A stretch of DNA of 14,780 nucleotides from Hyphomicrobiaceae bacterium UBA4460. GTDB lineage: Bacteria > Pseudomonadota > Alphaproteobacteria > Rhizobiales > Methyloligellaceae. The notes under the pieces are model-generated. The model saw only the letters and a program-made list of their open reading frames with translations. It was not told the origin of the DNA and did no database searches. The position numbers were made by a program, and so were the translations under genes. Shown piece after piece: positions 1 through 10,197 of this stretch; position 1 is the first letter of the stretch; each line of letters opens with the position of its first letter. Where the stretch lies: assembly GCA_002390155.1 (NCBI GenBank), contig DGOS01000029.1:19540-34319 (forward strand), in the 5' to 3' direction.

Positions 1-405
1 TTGGCGATCGCCGCCGCACTCGCCTTCGACCGGCCCGTCGTGGCGACCGACAACGATCCCGTGGCCGTCAGGATCGCCAACGACAATGCGGAGAAGGCCG
101 GGGTCGCGCAGCAGGTGCATGCGCTTCAGGCCGACGGCCTCGCCCACCCCAAGCTGCAGCGCCTCTCCCCGGACCTCATCATCGCCAATATCCTGGCCGG
201 GCCGCTTTACGATTTGGCGCCGGGGCTGGCCCAGACCCTTCAGCCGGGCGGATTCATCATCCTGTCCGGGCTGACAGCAGAGCAGGCACCCGGCATCCAG
301 GCACGCTATGGCGCCCATGGCTTCGTCCTGGAAAAGCGAATCATTCTCGATGGATGGGCGACCCTGCTGCTCGGGCGTCGGAGCGCAAGGATTTTGTCTG
401 ATTGA
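1..405 (+). CDS. prmA: Ribosomal protein L11 methyltransferase PrmA, C-terminal part (5' end outside window)
   Basis: The reading frame is open from base 1 and stops at TGA 403-405, leaving 134 codons. The first codon is TTG, but it is most likely an internal Leu, because family members have an N-terminal substrate-recognition domain and a first SAM-binding glycine loop upstream. What remains is the end of the class I methyltransferase fold: an acidic strand with ATDNDPVAV (residues 15-23) that would contact the SAM ribose, then DLIIANILAGPL (58-69), which is the characteristic PrmA form of the N-(I/P)-L motif. The known family role is SAM-dependent methylation of ribosomal protein L11 in the cytoplasm. 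The aminopeptidase gene follows 33 nt downstream on the same strand and may be co-transcribed. A general class I methyltransferase is the alternative, but the NILAGPL motif makes PrmA much more likely. Confidence 0.9.
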   Translation: MAIAAALAFDRPVVATDNDPVAVRIANDNAEKAGVAQQVHALQADGLAHPKLQRLSPDLIIANILAGPLYDLAPGLAQTLQPGGFIILSGLTAEQAPGIQARYGAHGFVLEKRIILDGWATLLLGRRSARILSD

Positions 406-438
406 TCGGGACCGACGCTTCGGCTTACAAATCCGGCC

Positions 439-2249
439 ATGTATCAGAGTTTCGATGAGGCCAGCGCTCCGGCGGCAAGCAGCGACCGGGTCCAGGCATT
501 GTTGCGAGAGCTGAAGTCCCGGCGACTGAAGGGCTTCCTCGTTCCCCATAGCGATCAGCACCAGAACGAATTTCTGCCTCCTGCCGACGAGCGCCTGGCT
601 TGGCTGACCGGGTTCGCCGGGTCCGCCGGCATCGCCATTGTCACCGACAAGGGCTCGGCGCTGTTCGTGGACGGCCGCTACATTCTTCAAGCGCCGGAGC
701 AGGTCGACACCAGCCTCTTCGAGGTGTTGCAGGTCCCGCAAGCCAAACCGTCGAGTTGGATCAAGGAGACGCTGGTGCGCGGCAACGCGGTGGGCTACGA
801 CCCGGCGCTGCACACGATCAAGGAGATCGACCGGCTTACCAAGACGCTTGGTGCCGCCGGCATCCGGCTCAACCCGGTCGCGGATAATCCGATCGACAAG
901 CTTTGGGGCTCGGACCGGCCGAAACCGCCGAGCGCACCGATCTATCTTCAGCCGCTCGAATTCGCCGGCCGCAGTCCGGCCGAAAAGATTGCGCAAGTGC
1001 AGAAGACGCTCGCCGAAGACGAGCAGGACGCGGTGCTGCTGACGGCGCCAGACTCCATCTGCTGGCTGTTCAATTTCCGTGGCGGCGACATCAAACACAC
1101 GCCCGTGGCGCTTACGTTCGCCATTGTGCCCGCGTCCGGCCGCCCCACCCTGTTCATCGATCCGGGCAAGGTCGGCGACAACGTCCATGGTGCGCTCTCG
1201 GGCTTCATCGACATTGCCGAGTCGGAGGCCCTGGAGGAAAAGTTGAAGGCGCTGGCCGAGGGAGGCGCGAAGATCCGGCTCGATCCGGATCAGGTGTCCA
1301 TGCGTTTCGCCCGCATCCTGGAAGAGAACGGCACGAAGTTCGTTGCCGGCGACGATCCGTGCACGCTGCCAAAGGCCATCAAGACGAGGGCCGAGATCGA
1401 GGGTGCACGCGCGGCACATTTGCGCGACGGCGTGGCCATGGCGCGCTTTCTCGCTTGGCTCGACGAGGTGTCTGAGTCCGGGCGCGAGGACGAAGTCTCG
1501 GCGGCCATGAAGGTCGAGGACTTTCGCCGTCAATCAGGCCAGCTCAAGGACATCAGCTTCGACACCATCGCGGCCTCAGGGCCGCATGGCGCCTTGGTGC
1601 ATTATCGCCCGTTGAACGCCACCAAGCGCGTGCTCGACAAGAACTCGCTGTTTTTGATCGACTCCGGCGGCCAGTATGTGGACGGCACCACGGACATCAC
1701 GCGCACGGTCGCGGTGGGCAAACCCACGGCCGAGATGAAGCGCCACTACGGGCTGGTGCTGAAGGCATACATCGCCGTTGCGTCGGCGCGCTTCCCCAAG
1801 GGCACCCGCGGCCAGGATATCGATCCGTATGCGCGGCGCCCCTTATGGGAGGCCGGCCTCGACTTCGACCACGGCACGGGGCATGGCGTCGGCAGCTATC
1901 TGTCGGTGCATGAAGGCCCGCAGCGCCTGTCCCGGCTTGGCACCGAGGAGCTGAAGCCCGGCATGATCCTGTCCAACGAGCCCGGCTATTACCGAAAAGG
2001 CAAATACGGCATCCGGCTGGAGAACCTGATACTGGTCACGCCGCTGGAGAAGATCGAAGGCGGGGAGCGCGAAATGATGGGCTTCGAGACGCTGACCCTC
2101 GTGCCGTTCGACCGGCGACTCATCGACCCGAAACAGTTCGAGCCCTCGGAGCTCGCCTGGCTGAACGACTATCACGCTCGGGTGCGCCGAGAGATCGAGC
2201 CGCTGGTCCTCAGCGACGACCGACCCTGGCTGCGCCATGCCACGGCGAA

Positions 2250-2259
<10 letters not shown>
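439..2259 (+). CDS. pepP: Xaa-Pro aminopeptidase (aminopeptidase P, M24B family, long three-domain form)
   Basis: This 606-residue cytoplasmic metallopeptidase should remove an N-terminal residue that precedes proline. The C-terminal pita-bread domain carries the full set of dinuclear-metal ligands: Asp408 and Asp419 (in LIDSGGQYVDGTTDITRT, spaced 11), His482 (HGTGHGVG), Glu514 (SNEPGYY) and Glu528 (GIRLENL). His388 in ALVHYRP matches the catalytic-site His of the family. Two creatinase-type N-terminal domains precede it (about 20-155 and 175-320), and a C-terminal extension ends with DWLNDYH-like sequence (LAWLNDYHARVR). At about 600 residues it resembles the eukaryotic XPNPEP1 type rather than the roughly 440-residue E. 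coli PepP. The ATG at 439 is favoured because MYQSFDEAS followed by LRELKSRRLKGFLVPHSDQHQ matches the usual N-terminus, although no strong Shine-Dalgarno sequence precedes it. There is no signal peptide. Its stop abuts the stop of convergent ligA. Confidence 0.93.
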
Positions 2260-4383
<2,124 letters not shown>

Positions 4384-6066
4384 TTATGCCGACTTGCGCA
4401 TAAGCCGGTCGGCGGCCGCGCGGGCTTCGTCGGTGATGGTTTGGCCGGCCAGCATACGGGCGATCTCCTCGCGGCGATGCTCGCCCTCAAGCACCGCGAC
4501 CCGCGTGGCCATGGCCTCGCCCTTGGGCCCTGCGACCGTTTCCTTGGCAATCATCAAGTGCCCAGCCGCGAGCGCGGCGACTTGCGGGGCGTGGGTCACG
4601 GCCAGCACCTGGACACTGTCCGCAAGTCCCGACAGGCGTTCGCCGACAGCCGCGGCCGTAGCGCCGCCGACACCGGAATCCGCTTCGTCGAAAATGAGTG
4701 TCGGCGCCGACCCGCGCGCGGCGAGCACCACTTTTAGGGCCAGAATGAAACGCGCCAGCTCGCCGCCCGAAGCGACCTTCATCATCGGACCGGGATCGGT
4801 GCCTGGATTGGTGGCGACCCAGAAGGCGACGCGGTCGACGCCGCTGGGGCCGCCTTCGGCGAGGTCCACAGCATCAATGTGGGTGACGAAGCGCGCCTTC
4901 TCCAGTTTGAGTGGCGCAAGTTCCGCAGCGACCTCTTGGTCCAGCCGCTTGGCCGCCTTCGCGCGCGCCTTGCTTAAAGCGAGTGCCGCTTGTTCGTAGG
5001 CTTTCCGCGCTTGCGCGGCGGCTTCGGCAAGCTCAGTCGCGCGGCCCTCGCTGGTGTCCAAGGCTTCGAGTTCTGCTTGAAGGCGTTCGGTGAGCGCCGG
5101 CAGATCGTCCACCCGAACGCGATGCTTGCGGGCCACGGCGCGCAAGGCAAACAGCCGCTCCTCGGCGCGTTCCAGATCGGCCGGCTCGAAGGCCGTCAGC
5201 GCCAGCGCCTCTTCGATCTTGTCACGGGCGGCATTGGTCTCGTTCAGAACACGTTCGAGCGTCTCCGCCACGCCGGTCAGCACGGGACCGCCGGAGTCCG
5301 CCTGGCGCTCGAGCCGGCGCAACGCCGAGGCAAGGCGGGCACCCGCCGTCCCCTCCCCTTGGAGCGCGTCCATTGCCTCGTTCAAGTCGCCGGCGATCTT
5401 CTCAGCGTTCATCATGAGCTGACGCCGCGAGGCCAGCGCCTCTTCCTCGTCCGCCTCAGGCGCCAAGGTCTGCAGCTCCTCAAGCGCATGCGCCACGTAT
5501 TCGGCATTGGCACGGGTGGCGGCGATCTCGCTTTCGTGGCGGGCGCGGGCGGCGTCCGCCTCGCCCCACGCCTCGTAGAGTTCGGCAAGCTTGGCGGCGT
5601 CCGCCCCCAGTCCCCCGAACGCATCGATGAGATCGCGATGCCCGCTCGGATCGATCAGCGCCCGCTCGTCATGTTGGCCGTGGATCTCGACCAGCGCGCG
5701 CCCCACTTGGCGCAAGAGCTGAACGCTGACGCCCGTGTCATTGATGAAGGCCCGGCTTCGGCCGTCATTGCCTTGCACGCGGCGCAGGATGAGCACGTCA
5801 TCTTCGATTGCGATGCCGTTTTCGGCGAGCAGTGCCAGAACTGGATGGTCCGCCGCCAGTTCGAAGGTCGCCGTCACTTGGCCCTGCTCCACGCCACGGC
5901 GGACGAGCGAAGCATCGCCCCGCGCACCGATGGCCAGAGAGAACGCATCGAGCAGGATGGATTTGCCTGCGCCGGTCTCGCCGGTCAGCGCGCTGAGCCC
6001 TGCGCCAAACTCCAGGTCGAGCTTGTCGATCAGAACGATGTCGCGGATCGACAGGGCGGCTAGCAT
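4384..6066 (-). CDS. recN: DNA repair protein RecN (SMC-like ATPase)
   Basis: This 560-residue SMC-family ATPase acts early in double-strand break repair. The N-terminal head begins ALSIRDIVLIDKLDLEF and carries Walker A GETGAGKS (29-36) and the Q-loop region VEIHGQHDERAL (126-137). The middle, about 155-400, is rich in Ala, Glu, Leu and Arg and fits two antiparallel coiled-coil arms. The C-terminal head has the ABC signature SGGELARF (433-440), Walker B TLIFDEADSGVGG (456-468) and the switch His492 in VTHAPQVA. The length matches the family (about 550-560). The ATG at 6066 gives the canonical start of the family. It follows the bamD stop by 10 nt and precedes ligA by 12 nt, so bamD-recN-ligA looks like one transcription unit. 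No LexA-type operator was recognised immediately upstream, and any damage-inducible promoter would have to lie inside or before bamD. Confidence 0.97.
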   Translation of the reverse strand: MLAALSIRDIVLIDKLDLEFGAGLSALTGETGAGKSILLDAFSLAIGARGDASLVRRGVEQGQVTATFELAADHPVLALLAENGIAIEDDVLILRRVQGNDGRSRAFINDTGVSVQLLRQVGRALVEIHGQHDERALIDPSGHRDLIDAFGGLGADAAKLAELYEAWGEADAARARHESEIAATRANAEYVAHALEELQTLAPEADEEEALASRRQLMMNAEKIAGDLNEAMDALQGEGTAGARLASALRRLERQADSGGPVLTGVAETLERVLNETNAARDKIEEALALTAFEPADLERAEERLFALRAVARKHRVRVDDLPALTERLQAELEALDTSEGRATELAEAAAQARKAYEQAALALSKARAKAAKRLDQEVAAELAPLKLEKARFVTHIDAVDLAEGGPSGVDRVAFWVATNPGTDPGPMMKVASGGELARFILALKVVLAARGSAPTLIFDEADSGVGGATAAAVGERLSGLADSVQVLAVTHAPQVAALAAGHLMIAKETVAGPKGEAMATRVAVLEGEHRREEIARMLAGQTITDEARAAADRLMRKSA

Positions 6067-6076
6067 GACACGCCCG

Positions 6077-6952
6077 TTAGGCTTCGCCGCCGCCGTTCCA
6101 GACTCGGGTGATCCAGGAGCCTTCGTACTGTTGGGGTTCCAGTCCGCGCTTTCCTAGGAGACGGTAGGCGTGCTTGTACCACTTACTGTCCGGAAAGTTA
6201 TGGCCGAGCACGGCGGCAGCCGTCTGGGCCTCGTTGACGATACCTAAGGCCATATAAGCCTCCGTCAAACGCATCAAGGCCTCTTCGACCTGTTCTGTGG
6301 TTTGATACGACGTCACCACGGTGCGGAAGCGGTTGATTGCCGCGAGAAAGTTGTTCCGGCGCAGGTAGTAACGGCCGACCGTCATCTCGTTGGCGGCCAG
6401 CAGATCGCGCAGGATTCGCGCCCGGTTGCTCGCCTCACCCGAATAGCGTGAGTTGGGGTAGCGCTGCAGCAGCTTGTCGTACGCCGCCAAACCCCGGCGC
6501 GCGAAGGTCTGATCCCGCTTCGGGTCCAGCACCCGGTCATAGTAGGACATGCCGATGATGTTCTGCGCCATGGCCGATTCTTGCGTGCCCGGATGGAGGG
6601 TCAGATAGCGGTCGGCCGCCCCGATGGCCTCATCATATTTGCCCGCTTTGTAATAGGCGTAGGCCGACATGACGATGGCCTGCCGCGCCTCCGGGGAATA
6701 GGGGTGATTGATATCGACCTGCTCGTATTTGCGCGCGGCCTCCTGGTAGTCGCCCTCGTTGATCAGGGTTTCCGCATCGCCGTAGATGGCGTTCGGCGGG
6801 CCGGCGCTCACTATTTCGGCGCTGTCATCTCCGCTGCCGAAAATCGAGCTACCGCAGCCGGCCAGAAGCCCGGCAGCCAAACAGGTGCCAAGCCCACACC
6901 AGCGCGCAACTCGCGGCGCGAACGCCCGACGCGGCTCTTCCGGACTGACCAT
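6077..6952 (-). CDS. bamD: Outer membrane protein assembly lipoprotein BamD (ComL/YfiO family)
   Basis: The gene encodes 291 residues from the ATG at 6952. A type II signal peptide has basic residues (PRRAFAPRVAR), a hydrophobic core and lipobox LLAGC with lipidated Cys33. Helical TPR-like repeats follow, including AETLINEGDYQEAARKYEQV, HPYSPEARQAIVMSAYAYYKAG and YDEAIGAADRYLTLHPG, then RYYLRRNNFLAAINRFRTVV, as in BamD. The known role is the essential lipoprotein of the BAM complex that inserts outer-membrane beta-barrels, acting on the periplasmic face of the outer membrane. The frame is open upstream to an ATG at 7015, but 6952 is preferred: it has GAGGGG a few bases upstream and gives a normal signal peptide, whereas the longer form would place 21 charged residues before it. 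The preceding 201-nt gap may hold its own promoter. Confidence 0.94.
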   Translation of the reverse strand: MVSPEEPRRAFAPRVARWCGLGTCLAAGLLAGCGSSIFGSGDDSAEIVSAGPPNAIYGDAETLINEGDYQEAARKYEQVDINHPYSPEARQAIVMSAYAYYKAGKYDEAIGAADRYLTLHPGTQESAMAQNIIGMSYYDRVLDPKRDQTFARRGLAAYDKLLQRYPNSRYSGEASNRARILRDLLAANEMTVGRYYLRRNNFLAAINRFRTVVTSYQTTEQVEEALMRLTEAYMALGIVNEAQTAAAVLGHNFPDSKWYKHAYRLLGKRGLEPQQYEGSWITRVWNGGGEA

Positions 6953-6956
6953 GCTA

Positions 6957-6962
6957 CCCCTC
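6957..6962 (-). promoter_or_regulatory. Ribosome binding site deciding the bamD start
   Basis: GAGGGG on the - strand ends 4 nt before the ATG at 6952; measured from GAGG the spacer is 6 nt. The in-frame ATG at 7015 has no comparable site, so this supports the 291-residue form. Confidence 0.6.
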
Positions 6963-7073
6963 AAAACCGTCCCCCTCGCGCATCGGTCTTTGCGCGCAAA
7001 ATCCGCCCACGGCAAGCGCTAACGCGGGCGAGCCCCACCAAATCCCCGGATTATGGTGTTTTTTTGCTCTGAC

Positions 7074-7087
7074 CGGGCATCAGCCCG
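7074..7087 (-). other. Second hairpin in the lpxC-bamD gap
   Basis: CGGGC and GCCCG are perfect 5-bp arms around a 4-nt loop (UGAU on the - strand RNA). It is followed on the - strand by an A-run rather than a U-run, so it does not look like a leftward terminator. Its function is unknown. Confidence 0.3.
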
Positions 7088-7105
7088 ACGCACAGCAATA
7101 GTGTC

Positions 7106-7119
7106 GGCGGCGAACCGCC
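7106..7119 (-). terminator. UUCG-tetraloop hairpin downstream of lpxC
   Basis: On the - strand GGCGG and CCGCC flank a UUCG loop, an unusually stable tetraloop, about 34 nt after the lpxC stop. The stem is only 5 bp and no U-run follows, so this may be a processing or 3'-end stabilising hairpin rather than an intrinsic terminator. It is followed by a second hairpin at 7074-7087. Confidence 0.35.
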
Positions 7120-7153
7120 CCAAGGCCTGTCTTCTTCGAAAGTGGACGCTCCG

Positions 7154-8104
7154 CTAGCTGCGGTCGGCAGCGAAGTTCGCTACCGCCAGGCGGTGGCTGA
7201 GCTCGGCATGGCGCACTTCGCGGTAGCGCGGCGCCTCGACCATGGTCCAGGCATCGGCATCGGCGAACAGCGCCTTGAGGACCAGCGCATTCAAGCGGTG
7301 TCCCCCATGCCGGGAGCGATAGGCGCCGAGAATGGGAGCGCCAGCCAAGGCAAGATCGCCAACCGCATCGAGCGCCTTGTGGCGGACGCATTCGTCGGCG
7401 AAGCGGAGGCCTTCACGGTTGATAATCCGGTCATCGCCGATGGCCACGGTGTTCTCAAGGGAGGCACCCAAGGCCAGACCCGCCGCCCACAGCCGCTCGA
7501 CATCCTTCATGAAACCGAAGGTCCGGGCGCGGGAAATCTCGCGGCGGAAGGAGCCGGGATTGACGTCCATCTCAAGCTTTTGCTTGCCGATCAGCTTCGT
7601 CTCGTAATCGATCTCGACGTCGAGATGGAAGCCGTTATGCGGGACCAGCTCGCCAACGGCGCCGCCGTCCTCCACGCAGATCGGCTTCAGAACCTTCAAG
7701 AAGCGGCGCGGCGCATCGAGCTCGGTCAGCCCAACCTCGTCGATCGCCTCAACGAAGGGGGCGGCGCTACCGTCCATGATCGGCACTTCGACGCTATCGA
7801 TCTCAATCAGGGCATTGTCGACGCCCAGGCCCCGCAGGGCGGCCAGAACATGCTCGACGGTCGCAACGGACGCGCCGTTGCCATCGCCGAGCACGGTGCA
7901 CAGGGTCACGCCTGTGACCCATTGCTGGTCAGCCGCAATCTCGATCCCGTCGGAATCACCGTTGGAAATCAGGAAGCGAAGGCCGGTATCGCCATCGGCC
8001 GGGCAAATTGAGATGGAAACTGGCGCTCCGCTGTGGACGCCTGTGCCTGTCAGTGAAATTTCGCAGGCCAGCGTCGTCTGGCGTGCCCCGATGAAACCCT
8101 TCAT
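7154..8104 (-). CDS. lpxC: UDP-3-O-acyl-N-acetylglucosamine deacetylase LpxC
   Basis: This 316-residue zinc amidase catalyses the committed step of lipid A synthesis in the cytoplasm. The start MKGFIGARQTTLACEISLTGTGVHSG is followed by the two-domain LpxC fold. Zinc ligands and catalytic residues are present: Glu84-His85 in ATVEHVLAAL, His242 and Asp246 in ECVRHKALDAVGD, and His269 in RHGGHRLN. The spacings match the E. coli enzyme (His238/Asp242/His265). The ATG at 8104 is chosen. An in-frame TTG at 8113 would add three residues, and both candidates lie in a small GC-rich repeat (8103-8121), so the start is not certain. The 296-nt gap to ftsZ and a promoter candidate at 8187-8216 suggest it can be expressed separately from the division genes. 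Its position after ftsZ is typical of Proteobacteria. Confidence 0.97.
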   Translation of the reverse strand: MKGFIGARQTTLACEISLTGTGVHSGAPVSISICPADGDTGLRFLISNGDSDGIEIAADQQWVTGVTLCTVLGDGNGASVATVEHVLAALRGLGVDNALIEIDSVEVPIMDGSAAPFVEAIDEVGLTELDAPRRFLKVLKPICVEDGGAVGELVPHNGFHLDVEIDYETKLIGKQKLEMDVNPGSFRREISRARTFGFMKDVERLWAAGLALGASLENTVAIGDDRIINREGLRFADECVRHKALDAVGDLALAGAPILGAYRSRHGGHRLNALVLKALFADADAWTMVEAPRYREVRHAELSHRLAVANFAADRS

Positions 8105-8186
8105 GGCCCCCAATGGCCCCCGCGCCGTCTATGGTCCCTACTTAGCTCGGAGAACCCGAGCCCCCATCGAGCAGCGCTTCCTGGCA

Positions 8187-8216
8187 CTTATTTCGGACCC
8201 TCTATTGCGGGGTCAA
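8187..8216 (-). promoter_or_regulatory. Candidate housekeeping promoter for lpxC
   Basis: On the - strand, TTGACC (8211-8216; five of six to the -35 consensus, preceded by C as in the alphaproteobacterial CTTGAC form) is separated by 18 bp from AATAAG (8187-8192; four of six to TATAAT). It points at lpxC with roughly 80 nt to the ATG. It is found by eye only. The -10 box is weak. Confidence 0.4.
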
Positions 8217-8367
8217 GCGTGCCTTTTTAGCTCTGCCGATCAATCTATTAGGAACCATAACCTTCGGGGTTTGGGGCTACAAATCACGGTTTCTTACACT
8301 GTATTACGCTCTAAGACTCCGCTTAGGCGCTTGATTCAAAAGACCATTTCAGTCCCGACGAGGCATT

Positions 8368-8395
8368 GGCCAGGCACTTTGGTTAACGCCTGGCC
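8368..8395 (-). terminator. 8-bp inverted repeat after ftsZ, possible terminator or 3' stem
   Basis: GGCCAGGC (8368-8375 on the + strand) and GCCTGGCC (8388-8395) are perfectly complementary around a 12-nt loop, starting 5 nt after the ftsZ stop codon. The stem is strong, but no U-run follows on the - strand, so factor-independent termination is not shown. It would at least form a stable 3' structure on the ftsZ transcript. Confidence 0.45.
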
Positions 8396-8400
8396 TCACC

Positions 8401-10122
8401 TCAGTTCGCGCGCCTGCGCAAAAACGCTGGGATTTCCAAGTCGTCATCGTCAAACGATTCTGCCGTTGCGGCGGCGGCCACCGCAGCGCCACCCCGTGCG
8501 ACCCTCGGCGGACGCATCACGTTCGCCGGCTTGGGCAAAGACGGCGCTGCCGCCTCTCGCGGGGCATCGATGCGCACGCCGCTGGGCGCGGGGCTCTCGT
8601 CCACCACAAGGGCTTCGTCGCTTACGCGCTGGCCAAATTCTGGTTCGAGCTTCGACGGCATCTCGGCATCCTCCTCTTTGCGATTTCGTCCAACGCTGGC
8701 CAAGCGCTCTAGGAAACCGACTTTGCGCTTTTGGGCCGTGATCCCATGGGCTTGAGCGTCTACTTCCTTCTGGGCCCTGATCGCCTTCTGGGCCACGACC
8801 GGAAGTTCCTCTACACTGGGCATGCGCCGGACCGGCCGCTTAATGGCGGCGGGCGGGGCCGGCTGGAAGTTCTTCTGGGGCTCGGGCGCGGGCTTGGCTT
8901 GCGCTTGCTTGAGCGGCAAGGCGATGCCCGTTGCCTGGGCCGGACGCTTCTCGATGGTCACATTGCCCGGCGCGCGCCAGACCTGAGGTTCCTCAGGCGT
9001 CTCGGCCGGAACCATGAGGCTTTCGTCGAGATCAACGGGCGGCTCGTCGGCGCCTGCGCTGGGCATCGTGGCGAGGCCCGCCAGGCGCTCAGCCAGACGG
9101 CCGTGATCGGGCTGCTCCCCTGCTGCGATTTCCGTGGCAGGCTCAATATTCGCCAGTGCAGAGCCAATGCCGGTTGCCACGACGGAGACGCGGATCATGC
9201 CGTCGAGCTCGTCGTCATAGGTCGCACCGACAATGATGTTGGCTTCTTCGTCCGCCTCGGTGCGGATGCGGCTTGCGGCCTCGTCGACCTCGTAGAGGGT
9301 GAGATCGCTACCGCCGGTGATGGAAACAAGCAGTCCGCTCGCACCCTTCATGCACACATCGTCAAGCAGCGGGTTGGAGATGGCCGCTTCGGCCGCATCG
9401 ACCGCGCGGCGGTCGCCGTTGGCCTCGCCCGTACCCATCATCGCCTTGCCCATACCAGCCATGATGGTGCGGACATCGGCGAAGTCGAGGTTGATCAGGC
9501 CTTCCTTGACCATCAAGTCGGTGATGCAGCCCACGCCGGAGCGCAGGACATCGTCGGCCATGCCGAAGGCATCGGTGAAGGTCGTCTTCTCGTTGGCGAT
9601 ACGGAACAGGTTTTGGTTCGGGATGATCAGAAGCGTATCGACGTATTTCTCCAGTTCCTCGATACCGGCCTCGGCGGCGCGGAAACGCCGCGAGCCCTCG
9701 AACTGGAACGGCTTGGTCACAACACCGACGGTGAGGATGCCTTCCTCGCGGCTGGCCCGTGCGATCACAGGCGCCGCGCCCGTGCCGGTGCCACCGCCCA
9801 TGCCGGCGGTGATGAATGTCATGTGGCACCCGACAAGATGCGCCTTGATGTCGGCCATGGCCTCCTCGGCCGCGGCGGCGCCAATCTCGGGCTTCGAGCC
9901 GGCACCGAGACCTTCGGTGACGTTGGCGCCCATCTGAATGCGGCGCTCGGCGGATGAGCTCATCAGAGCCTGAGCGTCGGTATTGGCGACGACGAACTCG
10001 ACCCCATTCAGGCCGCGTTCGATCATGTTGTTGACGGCGTTGCCGCCAGCGCCACCCACACCAAACACGGTAATGCGCGGCTTGAGTTCAGTCAGATCTG
10101 GAACTCTAAGATTGATAGTCAT
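8401..10122 (-). CDS. ftsZ: Cell division protein FtsZ (tubulin-like GTPase)
   Basis: This 573-residue protein forms the Z-ring. The GTPase domain (about 10-326) starts [33 protein letters not shown] and contains the tubulin signature GGGTGTGA (109-116) and the T7 synergy loop NLDFADV (211-217), whose acidic residues activate GTP hydrolysis in the next subunit. A Pro/Ala/Glu-rich linker of about 230 residues follows, containing two denser segments ([18 protein letters not shown] and [16 protein letters not shown]). An acidic DDDD run and the conserved C-terminal peptide [12 protein letters not shown], which binds FtsA and other partners, end the protein. The linker is long compared with E. 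coli FtsZ (383 residues in total). The ATG at 10122 matches the family N-terminus and has GGAAG 5 nt upstream; a TTG four codons earlier is less likely. It lies 75 nt after ftsA, a gap with no clear promoter. Confidence 0.98.
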   Translation of the reverse strand: MTINLRVPDLTELKPRITVFGVGGAGGNAVNNMIERGLNGVEFVVANTDAQALMSSSAERRIQMGANVTEGLGAGSKPEIGAAAAEEAMADIKAHLVGCHMTFITAGMGGGTGTGAAPVIARASREEGILTVGVVTKPFQFEGSRRFRAAEAGIEELEKYVDTLLIIPNQNLFRIANEKTTFTDAFGMADDVLRSGVGCITDLMVKEGLINLDFADVRTIMAGMGKAMMGTGEANGDRRAVDAAEAAISNPLLDDVCMKGASGLLVSITGGSDLTLYEVDEAASRIRTEADEEANIIVGATYDDELDGMIRVSVVATGIGSALANIEPATEIAAGEQPDHGRLAERLAGLATMPSAGADEPPVDLDESLMVPAETPEEPQVWRAPGNVTIEKRPAQATGIALPLKQAQAKPAPEPQKNFQPAPPAAIKRPVRRMPSVEELPVVAQKAIRAQKEVDAQAHGITAQKRKVGFLERLASVGRNRKEEDAEMPSKLEPEFGQRVSDEALVVDESPAPSGVRIDAPREAAAPSLPKPANVMRPPRVARGGAAVAAAATAESFDDDDLEIPAFLRRRAN

Positions 10123-10197
10123 GGCGGCTTCCAATCCTTGCGAATTGTCCCTTGCTATAGGCTCAAGCTGGCTTTTCCCGCTTCGAGCTCGTGTCCT

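Larger units (their letters stand above)
6953..7153. other. lpxC-bamD intergenic region with two short hairpins and a -10-like element
   Basis: These 201 nt carry no convincing gene. Read on the - strand from lpxC, they hold a GGCGG-UUCG-CCGCC hairpin, a second CGGGC-UGAU-GCCCG hairpin, a run of seven A (7059-7065) and CATAAT (7050-7055), which matches a -10 box at five of six positions. No matching -35 was found 16-18 bp upstream of CATAAT, so a bamD promoter here is only suggested. About 100 nt of leader would separate it from the bamD ATG. Confidence 0.4.
8105..8400. other. ftsZ-lpxC intergenic region
   Basis: These 296 nt hold no convincing gene and are less GC-rich than the flanking genes. 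From the ftsZ side they contain an 8-bp inverted repeat just after the stop, two GANTC sites (8315-8319 and 8333-8337), which are the recognition sequence of the CcrM methylase found in many Alphaproteobacteria, the promoter candidate at 8187-8216, and a 10-bp tandem repeat overlapping the lpxC start. Together they look like a 3' end for ftsZ followed by a promoter and leader for lpxC. Confidence 0.5.

Noticed and set aside
412..425. CCGA-CGCT-TCGG stem between prmA and pepP as a terminator
   Set aside because: A 4-bp stem without a U-run is expected by chance, and the 33-nt gap suggests co-transcription instead.
4990..6063. A 357-codon open frame on the + strand opposite recN
   Set aside because: It is a shadow of RecN, whose Walker and signature motifs fix the coding strand. 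No family resemblance was seen in the antisense product.
8381..8387. GTTAACC as a CtrA half-site near the ftsZ 3' end
   Set aside because: The full CtrA pattern TTAA-N7-TTAA is not present, and the half-site is just the loop of the hairpin.
8731..9957. A 408-codon open frame on the + strand opposite ftsZ
   Set aside because: It is antisense to the conserved FtsZ core, including the GTP-binding signature; a GC-driven shadow frame.
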